Assembly (NCBI RefSeq): GCF_042663585.1
Contig: NZ_JBHTAN010000006.1
Coordinates: forward strand, 1,922,001 to 1,986,000
DNA from: Natranaeroarchaeum sp042663585
Lineage (GTDB): Archaea > Halobacteriota > Halobacteria > Halobacteriales > Natronoarchaeaceae
DNA: 64,000 bases
Direction of reading: 5' to 3'
Under the pieces are notes generated by a model. It was not told the origin of the DNA and searched no databases. It worked only from the letters and a program-made list of their open reading frames with translations. Positions 17,714 through 26,096 of this stretch are shown here, in pieces (positions within the stretch are counted from its first letter, which is position 1; every line of letters begins with the position of its first letter). A program made the position numbers and the translations under genes.

Positions 17714-17868
17714 ACCGGCCGTTGACCGCAATCCGGGTTAAACGTGGCCTTTTGAGCGAACAGGGTGTGTCACGCGGCTAGTACGACTGGGTGGTAACGT
17801 TCTAGTAACCAGTTCGGGTCGTCGCTGTGCTGCGGTTTTGTGATCTCAGTGAGAGATGGGGAGGGAGA

Positions 17869-17878
17869 AAGTATATCA
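17869..17878 (+). promoter_or_regulatory. Probable lonB TATA box
   Basis: AAGTATATCA lies about 40 bp before the lonB ATG (17916), giving a predicted short leader of 10-15 nt. An imperfect ACTGG...CCAGT inverted repeat occurs further upstream around 17787-17813. Confidence 0.45.
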
Positions 17879-17915
17879 GTGGAGCAGCCTTGAAAACAGG
17901 TAACAGAACGATTCT

Positions 17916-20174
17916 ATGAGTAACGATAGGGATACCGACGAAGACCCCCGCGGAGATGGGGGAAACGATCCGCCTGTGGAGTCCCCGGCATCAGAGCACG
18001 ATGCTCGGGCTGACTCGACCGACGACGCCGGTTCGTCAGGCAGTTCTGACGAGCGGTCGCCAGGAGAGGAACAGCCCTCAGCGCCGGACGACGGCGCGAG
18101 TGACACGTCCGAGGAGAGTTCCGAAGACGACGAGGGAGTCGAACCGAACGAGGTAATCGATCCGGATTCGGACTTCAGCGACTCGTCCGAGGAACGCATC
18201 GACCGCTCGGATATAGACGACGACTACGGCCTCGACGACGAACTCGGTAGCGAGGTCGAAGCCGACGTCCGCGACGACTTCGACGACGACGACCTGCTCG
18301 GCGGACTCGACATCGAGTCGACCGACGACATGTCGATCCCCGAGCAGATGGTCGATCAGGTGATCGGGCAGGACGAGGCCCGAGACATCGTCAAGAAGGC
18401 GGCCAAACAGCGCCGCCACGTGATGATGATCGGCTCGCCGGGGACCGGTAAGTCGATGCTAGCGAAGGCGATGAGCCACCTCCTGCCGAAAGAGGATCTT
18501 CAGGACGTCCTGGTCTATCACAACCCCGACGACGGTAACGAACCGAAAGTCCGGACGGTACCCGCCGGCAAGGGAGACCAGATCATCGACGCCCACAAGG
18601 AAGAAGCCCGGAAGCGAAACCAGCTCCGGACCTTCCTGATGCTGATCATCGTGGTGATCATCCTCGGATACACGATCATCTCGAACGCGTCGATCCTGCT
18701 CGGGATTATCGCCGCTATCGCGGTGTACATCCTGTTCCGCTACACACAGCGTGGCAGCGATGCAGTCATCCCGAACATGATCGTCAACGCTACCGATCAG
18801 ACGACCGCGCCGTTCGAGGACGCGACCGGCGCCCACGCCGGTGCACTGCTCGGTGACGTTCGGCACGACCCGTTCCAGTCCGGTGGAATGGAGACGCCGA
18901 GCCACGACCGCGTCGAACCCGGTGCGATCCACAAAGCCAACAAGGGCGTGCTGTTCGTCGACGAGATCAACACGCTCGACGTCCGCAGTCAGCAGAAACT
19001 GATGACGGCGATCCAGGAAGGCGAGTTCTCGATCACCGGTCAGTCCGAGCGCTCCTCGGGCGCGATGGTCCAGACCGAACCCGTTCCCTGTGACTTCATC
19101 ATGATCGCGGCCGGGAACCGCGACGCGCTGGAGAACATGCATCCGGCCCTGCGCTCGCGTATCAAGGGGTACGGCTACGAGGTGTTCATGGACGATACCA
19201 TCGAGGACACCCCCGAGATGCGACGGAAGTACGTGCGCTTCATCGCCCAGGAGGTCGAAAACGACGGCCGCCTGCCCCACTTCACGCCGGAAGCAGCGCG
19301 CGAAGTGATGCTCGAAGCGAAGCGCCGCTCCGGCCGGAAAGGCCATCTGACGCTTCACTTCCGGAGTCTCGGCGGCCTCGTCCGTGTCGCGGGCGACATC
19401 GCCCGTGCCGAGGACAAGGAACTCACCGAGCGTGAGGACGTCCTGCAGGCGAAACGCCGCTCGCGCTCGATCGAACAGCAGCTCGCGGACAACTACATCG
19501 AGCGCCGCAAGGACTACGAGCTAACGGTCGCGGACGGCGACGTCGTCGGTCGCGTCAACGGACTCGCGGTCATGGGCGAGGACTCCGGTATCATGCTCCC
19601 CGTCATGGCCGAGGTCGCCCCCGCACAGGGTGGCGGCCAGGTGATCGCCACCGGGAAGCTACAGGAGATGGCCGAGGAATCGGTCCAGAACGTCTCCGCG
19701 ATCATCAAGAAGTTCTCGGACGTGGATCTCTCGGAGAAGGACATCCACATCCAGTTCGTGCAGGCAGGCCAGCAGGGAGTCGACGGCGACTCCGCATCGA
19801 TTACGGTCGCGACGGCCGTCATCTCCGCGCTCGAAGACATGCCGCTCCGACAGGATCTGGCGATGACCGGATCGCTGTCGGTGCGCGGTGACGTGCTACC
19901 GGTCGGCGGTGTCACCCACAAGATCGAGGCCGCCGCCAAGTCCGGCATCGAGACGGTGATCATCCCCAAGGCCAACGAGCAGGACGTGATGATCGAGGAC
20001 GAGTACGCCGAGATGGTCGAGATCATCCCGGTCAGCCACATCAGCGAGGTGCTCGACATCGCGCTGATCGGCGAGACCGAGAAGGACAGCCTCGTCGACC
20101 GCCTCAAGTCGATCACGGGCAACGCGCTCGACCGACAGGTCGGCGCTGGCAACTCGAACCCGAGCCCGCAGTAA
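17916..20174 (+). CDS. lonB: Membrane-anchored ATP-dependent protease LonB
   Basis: 752 aa. AAA+ serine protease of the archaeal LonB type, essential in related haloarchaea. Walker A GSPGTGKS is at 173-180. Two adjacent membrane helices at about 239-256 and 258-276 sit between Walker A and Walker B (LFVDEINTLD), the hallmark insertion that anchors LonB to the inner membrane face. The catalytic dyad is Ser626 (GDSAS) and Lys669 (HKIEAAAK), 43 residues apart as in Lon. About 138 N-terminal residues form a highly acidic Ser/Asp/Glu-rich extension before the AAA+ core. A T6 tract follows the gene. Confidence 0.96.
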   Translation: MSNDRDTDEDPRGDGGNDPPVESPASEHDARADSTDDAGSSGSSDERSPGEEQPSAPDDGASDTSEESSEDDEGVEPNEVIDPDSDFSDSSEERIDRSDIDDDYGLDDELGSEVEADVRDDFDDDDLLGGLDIESTDDMSIPEQMVDQVIGQDEARDIVKKAAKQRRHVMMIGSPGTGKSMLAKAMSHLLPKEDLQDVLVYHNPDDGNEPKVRTVPAGKGDQIIDAHKEEARKRNQLRTFLMLIIVVIILGYTIISNASILLGIIAAIAVYILFRYTQRGSDAVIPNMIVNATDQTTAPFEDATGAHAGALLGDVRHDPFQSGGMETPSHDRVEPGAIHKANKGVLFVDEINTLDVRSQQKLMTAIQEGEFSITGQSERSSGAMVQTEPVPCDFIMIAAGNRDALENMHPALRSRIKGYGYEVFMDDTIEDTPEMRRKYVRFIAQEVENDGRLPHFTPEAAREVMLEAKRRSGRKGHLTLHFRSLGGLVRVAGDIARAEDKELTEREDVLQAKRRSRSIEQQLADNYIERRKDYELTVADGDVVGRVNGLAVMGEDSGIMLPVMAEVAPAQGGGQVIATGKLQEMAEESVQNVSAIIKKFSDVDLSEKDIHIQFVQAGQQGVDGDSASITVATAVISALEDMPLRQDLAMTGSLSVRGDVLPVGGVTHKIEAAAKSGIETVIIPKANEQDVMIEDEYAEMVEIIPVSHISEVLDIALIGETEKDSLVDRLKSITGNALDRQVGAGNSNPSPQ

Positions 20175-20197
20175 GGCGTTCAGACGCCGGTCGATCC

Positions 20198-20203
20198 TTT
20201 TTT
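20198..20203 (+). terminator. T6 tract after lonB
   Basis: CCTTTTTTG lies 24-29 bp past the lonB stop. Archaeal RNA polymerase terminates at short U-tracts, so this is the probable lonB terminator. Confidence 0.5.
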
Positions 20204-20306
20204 GTCGACATCACGATTCTCGGAGCGGTAGCTATCGCGGAGCGATGTTGCTCCCGAGAGCGGGGCGACGGTGCGTTTTTGTCGGTTCGGCGTCCTTTCT
20301 CTACCC

Positions 20307-21212
20307 GTGACACAGTGGCTCGTCTTCGCCGTGGTGACCGTGGTCGTTCTCGTCCTCGTCCTCGTCTTCGCACGGATGACGGCGTCTCTCGCGGGAGAGA
20401 GTGGCGGCGAGAGCGGTGAGGCCGGCCGCGCGCTGGAGGGCGTCGACCGGATCCCCGACCCGGGTTCGGAGTCCGCGAAGGAGCCCACGACCCCGCCAGT
20501 AGGCGGTGTCGAGGACCGGCCTGATACCGGTCCCGACGACCGAGGCGAGGGCGTGCCAGAGCAGTCCGGTCCCCGGCCGCGAGAGTCGGTCGACCTCGAC
20601 GACCTCTCGAAACGCGAACTGTTCGCCAACGTCGCACTCACGCAGGGGGTGTTCGGTGCCGTCCTCGTCGGGGCGGCGTGGTGGACCGGCGTGCCAGCCT
20701 CGGCGCTCGGCGTCGAGCAAACGAGTGCAAGCATCGGCGTCGAAGCGGTCGCGCTCGGCACCGGAATCGGGCTTGCGCTGTACGTCGCCAACGCCGTCGC
20801 GGCCCTCGGCCTCGAACGGGTCGGTGTGGAGTTCGACGAGATGCTCCGGGAACTACTCGCACCGGACTCCCTTCGCGAGTGGGTCGTGCTCTTCCTGTTC
20901 GTGTTGCCGACTGTCGCGGCCTTCGAGGAACTCCTCTTTCGGGCGGCGCTGATCGGCGCATTCTCGACTGGCTTCGGCCTCTCGCCGTGGTTGCTGGCGG
21001 CCATCTCCTCGGTCGCGTTCGGCCTCGGCCACGGACTGCAGGGACCGGGGGGAATCGTCGTCACGGGGGCACTGGGCTTTGTTCTCGCGGCCGCCTTCGT
21101 TCTCACGGGAAGCCTGCTCGTCGTGGTAACCGCTCACTACCTCATCAACGCCGCCGAGTTCGTCGTCCACGAGGGACTCGGCGTCGACCTGTCGGAAAAC
21201 AGTAGTGCCTAA
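20307..21212 (+). CDS. CPBP family intramembrane glutamic metalloprotease
   Basis: 301 aa from a GTG at 20307 (MTQWLVFAVVTVVV); upstream in-frame codons lack a plausible start context. An N-terminal membrane segment is followed by an acidic linker of about 80 residues and then the CPBP (CAAX/Abi) core: AAFEELLFRAALIG (EExxxR motif), VAFGLGHGLQG (FxxxH) and TAHYLINAAEF. The family comprises intramembrane proteases, including type II CAAX prenyl proteases and immunity proteins. The substrate is unknown. Followed after 25 bp by another membrane protein gene on the same strand. Confidence 0.87.
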   Translation: MTQWLVFAVVTVVVLVLVLVFARMTASLAGESGGESGEAGRALEGVDRIPDPGSESAKEPTTPPVGGVEDRPDTGPDDRGEGVPEQSGPRPRESVDLDDLSKRELFANVALTQGVFGAVLVGAAWWTGVPASALGVEQTSASIGVEAVALGTGIGLALYVANAVAALGLERVGVEFDEMLRELLAPDSLREWVVLFLFVLPTVAAFEELLFRAALIGAFSTGFGLSPWLLAAISSVAFGLGHGLQGPGGIVVTGALGFVLAAAFVLTGSLLVVVTAHYLINAAEFVVHEGLGVDLSENSSA

Positions 21213-21237
21213 GTGCTGTGTGCGTCTGAGTCACGGT

Positions 21238-21588
21238 ATGAGCGGACTGGCGGACCTCCCGCGGTGGATGAACCTGGCGCTGATCGGTAGCATCTTCGGA
21301 TACGTCATGATGCTACTGTACGGCACCGCTACCGGGGATCCGGTCGCTGAGCTAACCGCCGACGTGTTGTTCGGGATTCTGGCAATCGCCATCGGCGCGG
21401 TGCTGTACTGGGCCGCGGAGAGTCGGACCGATCCGGTGCGTGCCGCGGGCGCGAGTTTCGTCACCGGGGGCCTGGCACAGTTCCTTGCGGTGCTGATGGA
21501 CGACGTAGCGCTCGATCTGCTCGCGACGCTTGCGGTGCTGAGCGGTGTCGGCCTGTACATGTACGGAACCAGAACTTCGGGCGAGTAG
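21238..21588 (+). CDS. Four-helix membrane protein of unknown function
   Basis: 116 aa from the ATG at 21238 (MSGLADLPRWMNLALIG). Four hydrophobic segments (about 13-30, 38-58, 67-86, 92-110) and no recognised catalytic motif. It directly follows the CPBP protease gene (25 bp) and may be co-transcribed. It converges with the MGMT-like gene, the stops directly abutting at 21588/21589. Confidence 0.7.
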   Translation: MSGLADLPRWMNLALIGSIFGYVMMLLYGTATGDPVAELTADVLFGILAIAIGAVLYWAAESRTDPVRAAGASFVTGGLAQFLAVLMDDVALDLLATLAVLSGVGLYMYGTRTSGE

Positions 21589-22056
21589 CTACAGTCCTTC
21601 GATCGATCGCAACCGCTCGGCAACGTCCGGCGGCGTCGCACCCGGCGCGTTGCCGATGCGATGGTCGGGCACGAAGATCGGTGCGGGGTTCTCCCGCAGT
21701 GCGGTGCGGACCGTTTCGAGGTCGGCGTCGTCCTCGTGGGAGAGGCCCGATGTCATCCGCGTGAGCGCATCCATGTCGATCGATTTTCCGAACGGGACGT
21801 CCCGGACAGATTCCAGTACCCGCCGCTGATCGGTCGGGACCGTCAGCGCTACCTGTACGTCGTCGAACCCGTCCTCTTCTCTCGCGGTCAGATACGCCTC
21901 CAGACGGTCGAGCACTGGATGCTCGCTGAGAGCCCCCTCCTCGGGCGTTTCGGGAAACGTCACCCGGAGCACCTTGCTGCTCGCGACGCCGATCTGGATG
22001 TATCGATCGATAACGTCGAACTCACGTGCGTAGATGCCGGCATCCTCCGTGGCCAT
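21589..22056 (-). CDS. MGMT-fold (Ogt-like) protein lacking the catalytic cysteine
   Basis: 155 aa from the ATG at 22056 (MATEDAGIYAREF). The C-terminal half aligns by eye with O6-alkylguanine-DNA alkyltransferases: DQRRVLESVRDVPFGKSIDM corresponds to the winged-helix FQ..V..ALR.IPYG.. segment, and LRENPAPIFVPDHRIG to the active-site NP.P..VPCHRV. The acceptor Cys of PCHR is Asp here (Asp131), and there is no Cys in the protein. It therefore cannot be a suicide alkyltransferase of the usual kind. Similar Cys-less bacterial and fungal ATL proteins (PWHR) only bind alkylated bases and flag them for repair; an analogous role is inference. Confidence 0.75.
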   Translation of the reverse strand: MATEDAGIYAREFDVIDRYIQIGVASSKVLRVTFPETPEEGALSEHPVLDRLEAYLTAREEDGFDDVQVALTVPTDQRRVLESVRDVPFGKSIDMDALTRMTSGLSHEDDADLETVRTALRENPAPIFVPDHRIGNAPGATPPDVAERLRSIEGL

Positions 22057-22150
22057 GTGTTTGGATCCGGGCGTCAGGGACTTGAAGATTCCCGACGCGC
22101 CCCGACGGTGCGCAAGCCTTATGTACATATCCGTCCGTTAATGTACGATA

Positions 22151-23017
22151 ATGAACGCTGATGATGCGGTCGCACCGGCGGTTCGATCGATCCTCGACGC
22201 GGCACGCTCACGCCCTGATCCCGACGGCGAGCGTGTCGACGTCCAACCGCGGTCGCTTCCCGACGCCCTCGCCAGCGCCGAGGCGGACGGCCGGGCCCCG
22301 GTCATCGCGGAGGTGAAGCCGACCAGTCCGACCACTGGGGAGACTCGCAGGGACGACCCGGTCGAACTGGCACAGGCGATGGTCGAGGGCGGTGCGGCGG
22401 CACTGTCGGTGCTGACAGAACCGGATCACTTCGGCGGGAGTCCGGCGTACCTCGAACGCGTCCGCGAGGCCGTCGACGTGCCGGTCCTGCGGAAAGATTT
22501 CGTGGTTCGAGAGCCCCAACTCGACGCCGTCGAGGCGGACGTGATCCTGTTGATCGTCCGCTTTGTCGACGACCTGCCCGGCCTGCTCGCCGCCGCGCGC
22601 GAGCGAGGGTTTCAGGTGCTCGTCGAGGCCCACACCGAAGCGGAACTCCGCGAAGCGGTCGAGGCGGGGGCGACGTTCGTCGGCGTGAACAACCGCGACC
22701 TGGCCAAACTCGACGTGGATCTCGGCACGTTCGAGCGGGTCGCCGCCGAGACGGAGGCTGTAACCGAGGACGTAACCCTGATCGCGGAAAGCGGCATCTC
22801 GAACCGCGCGGACGTCCACCGACTGCGGGCGGCGGGTGCAGACGCCCTGCTGATCGGGAGCGCGATCATGAACTACGGCGAGGGCGACGATCCGGCCGCG
22901 ACGGTCCGGTCGAACACCGAATCACTCACGTCTACCGAGTCCGGAGACGGGGATAGCAACGCGCAGGACGGTTCGGCAAGCGACGACGCGACACCAACGG
23001 AGACACGAAACTCATGA
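22151..23017 (+). CDS. trpC: Indole-3-glycerol phosphate synthase
   Basis: 288 aa. Converts CdRP to indole-3-glycerol phosphate in tryptophan synthesis. TIM-barrel catalytic motifs: VIAEVKPTSPTTG (Lys), LSVLTEPDHFGGS (Glu), VPVLRKDFVV (Lys), FVGVNNRDL (Asn/Arg) and LIAESGI (Glu/Ser). The last ~45 residues are a low-complexity acidic Ser/Asp/Thr tail beyond the barrel, unusual in length for TrpC. First gene of trpCBA; its stop overlaps the trpB start as ATGA. Confidence 0.96.
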   Translation: MNADDAVAPAVRSILDAARSRPDPDGERVDVQPRSLPDALASAEADGRAPVIAEVKPTSPTTGETRRDDPVELAQAMVEGGAAALSVLTEPDHFGGSPAYLERVREAVDVPVLRKDFVVREPQLDAVEADVILLIVRFVDDLPGLLAAARERGFQVLVEAHTEAELREAVEAGATFVGVNNRDLAKLDVDLGTFERVAAETEAVTEDVTLIAESGISNRADVHRLRAAGADALLIGSAIMNYGEGDDPAATVRSNTESLTSTESGDGDSNAQDGSASDDATPTETRNS

Positions 23018-24264
23018 GTACAACGAAGTTCGGAGAGTACGGCGGACAGTACGTGCCGGAAGTGCTGATGCCGGCAATCGAAGAGCTAGACGACGCCTAC
23101 GAGCGCTACGTCCTGGAGAACGAGGACGGCTTCATGGACGAGTTCAGGGAGCGACTGGCCGACTTCGGCGGCCGACCGACGCCCCTCCAGCGCGCCGATC
23201 AGTTGAGCGACCGCTACGACGCGGAGGTCTACCTCAAACGCGAGGACCTGCTCCACGGCGGCGCACACAAACTCAACAACGCGCTGGGACAGGTGCTGCT
23301 CGCGAAGTATATGGGGAAAGAACGCATCGTCGCCGAGACCGGTGCGGGCCAGCACGGCACCGCGACTGCGATGGCGGCGGCGTATCTGGACATGCCCTGC
23401 GAGATCTATATGGGCAAACGCGACATCAACCGCCAGCGTCCCAACGTCTTCCGGATGCGGCTCAACGGTGCGGAACTCAACACCGTGACGGTCGGCCGGG
23501 GCACGCTCAAAGAGGCAATCAACGAGACGATGCGGGACTGGGCGACCAACGTCGAGGACACCCACTACGTCATCGGCTCTATCGTCGGCCCGCACCCGTT
23601 CCCGCGGATGGTGCGTGACTTCCAGTCGGTGATCGGCCGGGAGATCCGCGCACAGATTCAGGAGAAGGTGGGTCGCCTGCCCGACAGCGTCCTCGCCTGT
23701 GCGGGCGGCGGATCGAACACGATGGGTACTTTCCACGAGCTAGTCGGCGACGGCGACGTTTCCCTGTTCGCCGTCGAGGCGGGCGGTGACGGACTCGTCG
23801 TCGACGACGAAGAGGGCGTTGCGCCACACTCGGCGTCGCTATCGACCGGAAGCGAGGGTGTGCTCCACGGCGCGCGAACCAAGTTGCTGCAGGACGCCGA
23901 CGGTCAGATCGTCGAGTCCCACAGCGTCTCCTCGGGACTCGACTACGCAGGTGTCGGCCCCGAACTCTCACATCTCGTCGACGAGGAGCGCGTAACTCCG
24001 GTGAACGTCGACGACACGGCCGCACTGGAAGGGTTCCACCGCCTCTCCCAGCTAGAGGGCGTGATTCCGGCGCTGGAGACCGCACACGCCTTTGCATTCC
24101 TCGAAGAGACGCTCGGTCCGGACGCCAGCCAGAGCCACGACCTCGGCGACCTGATCGTCGTAAACGTCTCCGGCCGCGGCGACAAGGACCTCGAAGCGGT
24201 GATCGAAGAGACCGAGAAGCGCGACCTCGATTCCGCACCGTCGATGGAGGTCCTCTATGAGTGA
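23014..24264 (+). CDS. trpB: Tryptophan synthase beta chain
   Basis: 416 aa. PLP enzyme joining indole and serine. HKLNNALGQ carries the PLP-Lys, AETGAGQHGTA the carboxylate-binding loop, CAGGGSNTMGTF the phosphate loop, and ELSHLVDEERVTP the late conserved region. The start overlaps trpC by 4 bp and the end overlaps trpA by 8 bp, so the three are one translationally coupled unit. This is the standard TrpB1, not the solitary TrpB2. Confidence 0.97.
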   Translation: MSTTKFGEYGGQYVPEVLMPAIEELDDAYERYVLENEDGFMDEFRERLADFGGRPTPLQRADQLSDRYDAEVYLKREDLLHGGAHKLNNALGQVLLAKYMGKERIVAETGAGQHGTATAMAAAYLDMPCEIYMGKRDINRQRPNVFRMRLNGAELNTVTVGRGTLKEAINETMRDWATNVEDTHYVIGSIVGPHPFPRMVRDFQSVIGREIRAQIQEKVGRLPDSVLACAGGGSNTMGTFHELVGDGDVSLFAVEAGGDGLVVDDEEGVAPHSASLSTGSEGVLHGARTKLLQDADGQIVESHSVSSGLDYAGVGPELSHLVDEERVTPVNVDDTAALEGFHRLSQLEGVIPALETAHAFAFLEETLGPDASQSHDLGDLIVVNVSGRGDKDLEAVIEETEKRDLDSAPSMEVLYE

Positions 24265-25093
24265 CGAAATAGAGGACGCCTTCACGGGCGACCCGGCGCT
24301 CGTCCCGTACATCACTGCGGGTGATCCTGCACCGGAGGCGACCGCCGAGTACGTCGAAGCGCTCGCCGCGGGCGGGGCAGACGTGATCGAACTGGGGATG
24401 CCCTTCTCGGAACCGATTGCGGACGGTCCGACGATCCAGAACGCGATCCAGCGGGCACTGAAGGCCGGCACGACCCCCGAACGGTACTTCGAGATCGTCG
24501 AGTCGCTCGATATCGACGTGCCGGTCGTCTGTATGACGTATTACAACCTGCTCTACCAGTACGGGGAGAGCAGTCCGGGCGAAAGCGATTACGACCGACT
24601 CCAGCGCTTCGTCGAGCGGGCCGCCGAAGCGGGCGTCTCCGGACTCATCATCCCCGACCTGCCCGTCGACGAGAGCGACCCGCTCCGGGACGCCTGCGAC
24701 GAGCACGGCCTCGACCTGATCTTCATCGTCGCGCCGACGACGACCGACGAGCGCCTGCGGAAGATGCGCGAGCAGGTCTCGGGGTTCGTCTACGTACAGG
24801 CCAGACTCGGCACGACCGGCGCGCAGGCCGACGTCAGCGACACGACACACGAGAGCCTTGCCCGACTCTCCGAGTGGGATGTCCCACGAGCAGTCGGCTT
24901 CGGCGTCAGCAAGGGCGAACACGCCACCGAAATCGTCGAAGCGGGCGCGGACGGCGTCGTCGCCGGCAGCGTCTTCGTCGACATGGTCGCAGAGGGCGAG
25001 GACGTCGCCGAACGCCTCGAAGCGAAAGCCGCCGAACTCAAGCAGGGAGCGCTCGATGGGACCACGAAGCGGACCGCCGAACCGGAACGATAA
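24257..25093 (+). CDS. trpA: Tryptophan synthase alpha chain
   Basis: 278 aa. Cleaves indole-3-glycerol phosphate to indole, which is channelled to TrpB. Catalytic Glu in VIELGMPFSEPIADGP and Asp in IIPDLPVDES; substrate phosphate site GFGVSKGEHA and VVAGSVFVDM. Last gene of trpCBA, overlapping trpB by 8 bp. The next gene of the shikimate route follows after 52 bp on the same strand. Confidence 0.97.
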   Translation: MSDEIEDAFTGDPALVPYITAGDPAPEATAEYVEALAAGGADVIELGMPFSEPIADGPTIQNAIQRALKAGTTPERYFEIVESLDIDVPVVCMTYYNLLYQYGESSPGESDYDRLQRFVERAAEAGVSGLIIPDLPVDESDPLRDACDEHGLDLIFIVAPTTTDERLRKMREQVSGFVYVQARLGTTGAQADVSDTTHESLARLSEWDVPRAVGFGVSKGEHATEIVEAGADGVVAGSVFVDMVAEGEDVAERLEAKAAELKQGALDGTTKRTAEPER

Positions 25094-25145
25094 CTGCCAC
25101 GAATCGCAACAACCATAACCTACGGTTGCCACAGACTCACATACT

Positions 25146-25952
25146 ATGAATACGGGAACGATCGCACGACTCCAGCGTATCGGGACAGGAGGGAAATACC
25201 TCATCGTCCCGATGGATCACGGGATCACACTGGGCGCAGTAACGGGACTCAAAGATATCGAATCGACGATCGACGGGATCACGAGCGGCGGCGCGGACGC
25301 CGTCCTCACGCAGAAAGGGCTCGCTCCACGGGTCCACGAGCACAAAAACGGTGCGGGCTACATCATCCATCTGAACGCCTCGACGGCTATCGGCCCGGAC
25401 TCGAACGACAAGCGCCGCACCGGGACGGTCGAGGAAGCGGTCCGCGTCGGTGCCGACGCCGTCTCCTATCACATCAACGTCGGCAGCAAGTACGAGCGCG
25501 AACAGCTAGCCGATCTGGCGGAAGTGACCGACGAGGCCGACCGTCTCGGCGTCCCGGTCCTGGCGATGGCCTACGCCCGCGGCGAGCATCTCGAAGGCGA
25601 CGATCCGGAACACAACGCCGAGTATCTGGGCCATGCGGCCCGCCTCGCCGAGGAGGCCGGTGCCGACGTCGTCAAGACCGCCTACAGCGGCGACGCAGCG
25701 AGTTTCGCCCACGTGACGAGTTCGACCAGCCTGCCGGTCGTCATCGCCGGCGGAAGCCCCGGCACCGACCGCGGGACCGTCGAGATGGTCCGCGGCGCGA
25801 TGGACGCCGGCGCGGACGGCGTCTCGATGGGTCGGTCGATCTTCCAGCACGACGATCCGGAAGCGATCACGACCGCGGTCAGCGCGGTCATCCACGACGA
25901 CTGCTCGACCGAAGAAGCGCTCGACCGGGCTGACCTCGCTGTCGAAGCCTGA
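25146..25952 (+). CDS. fba2: 2-amino-3,7-dideoxy-D-threo-hept-6-ulosonate synthase (class I aldolase family)
   Basis: 268 aa. Member of the archaeal fructose-bisphosphate aldolase/ADTH synthase (DeoC-FbaB) family: LIVPMDHGITLG at the N-terminus, AYARGEHLEG, the Schiff-base Lys in DVVKTAYSGDA, and VVIAGGSPGT for phosphate binding. Together with DHQ synthase II, the next gene, it supplies 3-dehydroquinate from aspartate semialdehyde and a sugar-derived donor instead of DAHP. The neighbouring DHQ synthase II and trpCBA make ADTH synthase far more likely than a glycolytic aldolase. Confidence 0.9.
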   Translation: MNTGTIARLQRIGTGGKYLIVPMDHGITLGAVTGLKDIESTIDGITSGGADAVLTQKGLAPRVHEHKNGAGYIIHLNASTAIGPDSNDKRRTGTVEEAVRVGADAVSYHINVGSKYEREQLADLAEVTDEADRLGVPVLAMAYARGEHLEGDDPEHNAEYLGHAARLAEEAGADVVKTAYSGDAASFAHVTSSTSLPVVIAGGSPGTDRGTVEMVRGAMDAGADGVSMGRSIFQHDDPEAITTAVSAVIHDDCSTEEALDRADLAVEA

Positions 25953-26032
25953 CGTTTTGTCCTCGCCGCCGCGCTCTCTCCTGCGGACACTATCCGCCGG
26001 GTCCACGTGGTCCCTCCAGCAACGAGTTCGAC

Positions 26033-26066
26033 CGTGGCGGCGGGGGCCCTGCCCGCTTCCGCCACG
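26033..26066 (+). promoter_or_regulatory. Long hairpin ahead of the DHQ synthase II gene
   Basis: CGTGGCGG (26033-26040) pairs perfectly with CCGCCACG (26059-26066), and inside it CGGG (26041-26044) can pair with CCCG (26052-26055). It ends 30 bp before the ATG at 26097. In a read-through transcript from the ADTH synthase gene it would be a strong stem just before this gene; at DNA level it abuts the probable promoter element TTCAAG. Confidence 0.45.
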
Positions 26067-26096
26067 TTCAAGCCGGACCGCTGCGAGCGTTGGGAC

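Noticed and set aside
26007..26096. In-frame extension of DHQ synthase II
   Set aside because: The 30 codons are GC-rich leader containing a hairpin; the family starts at MTREVWLKAD.
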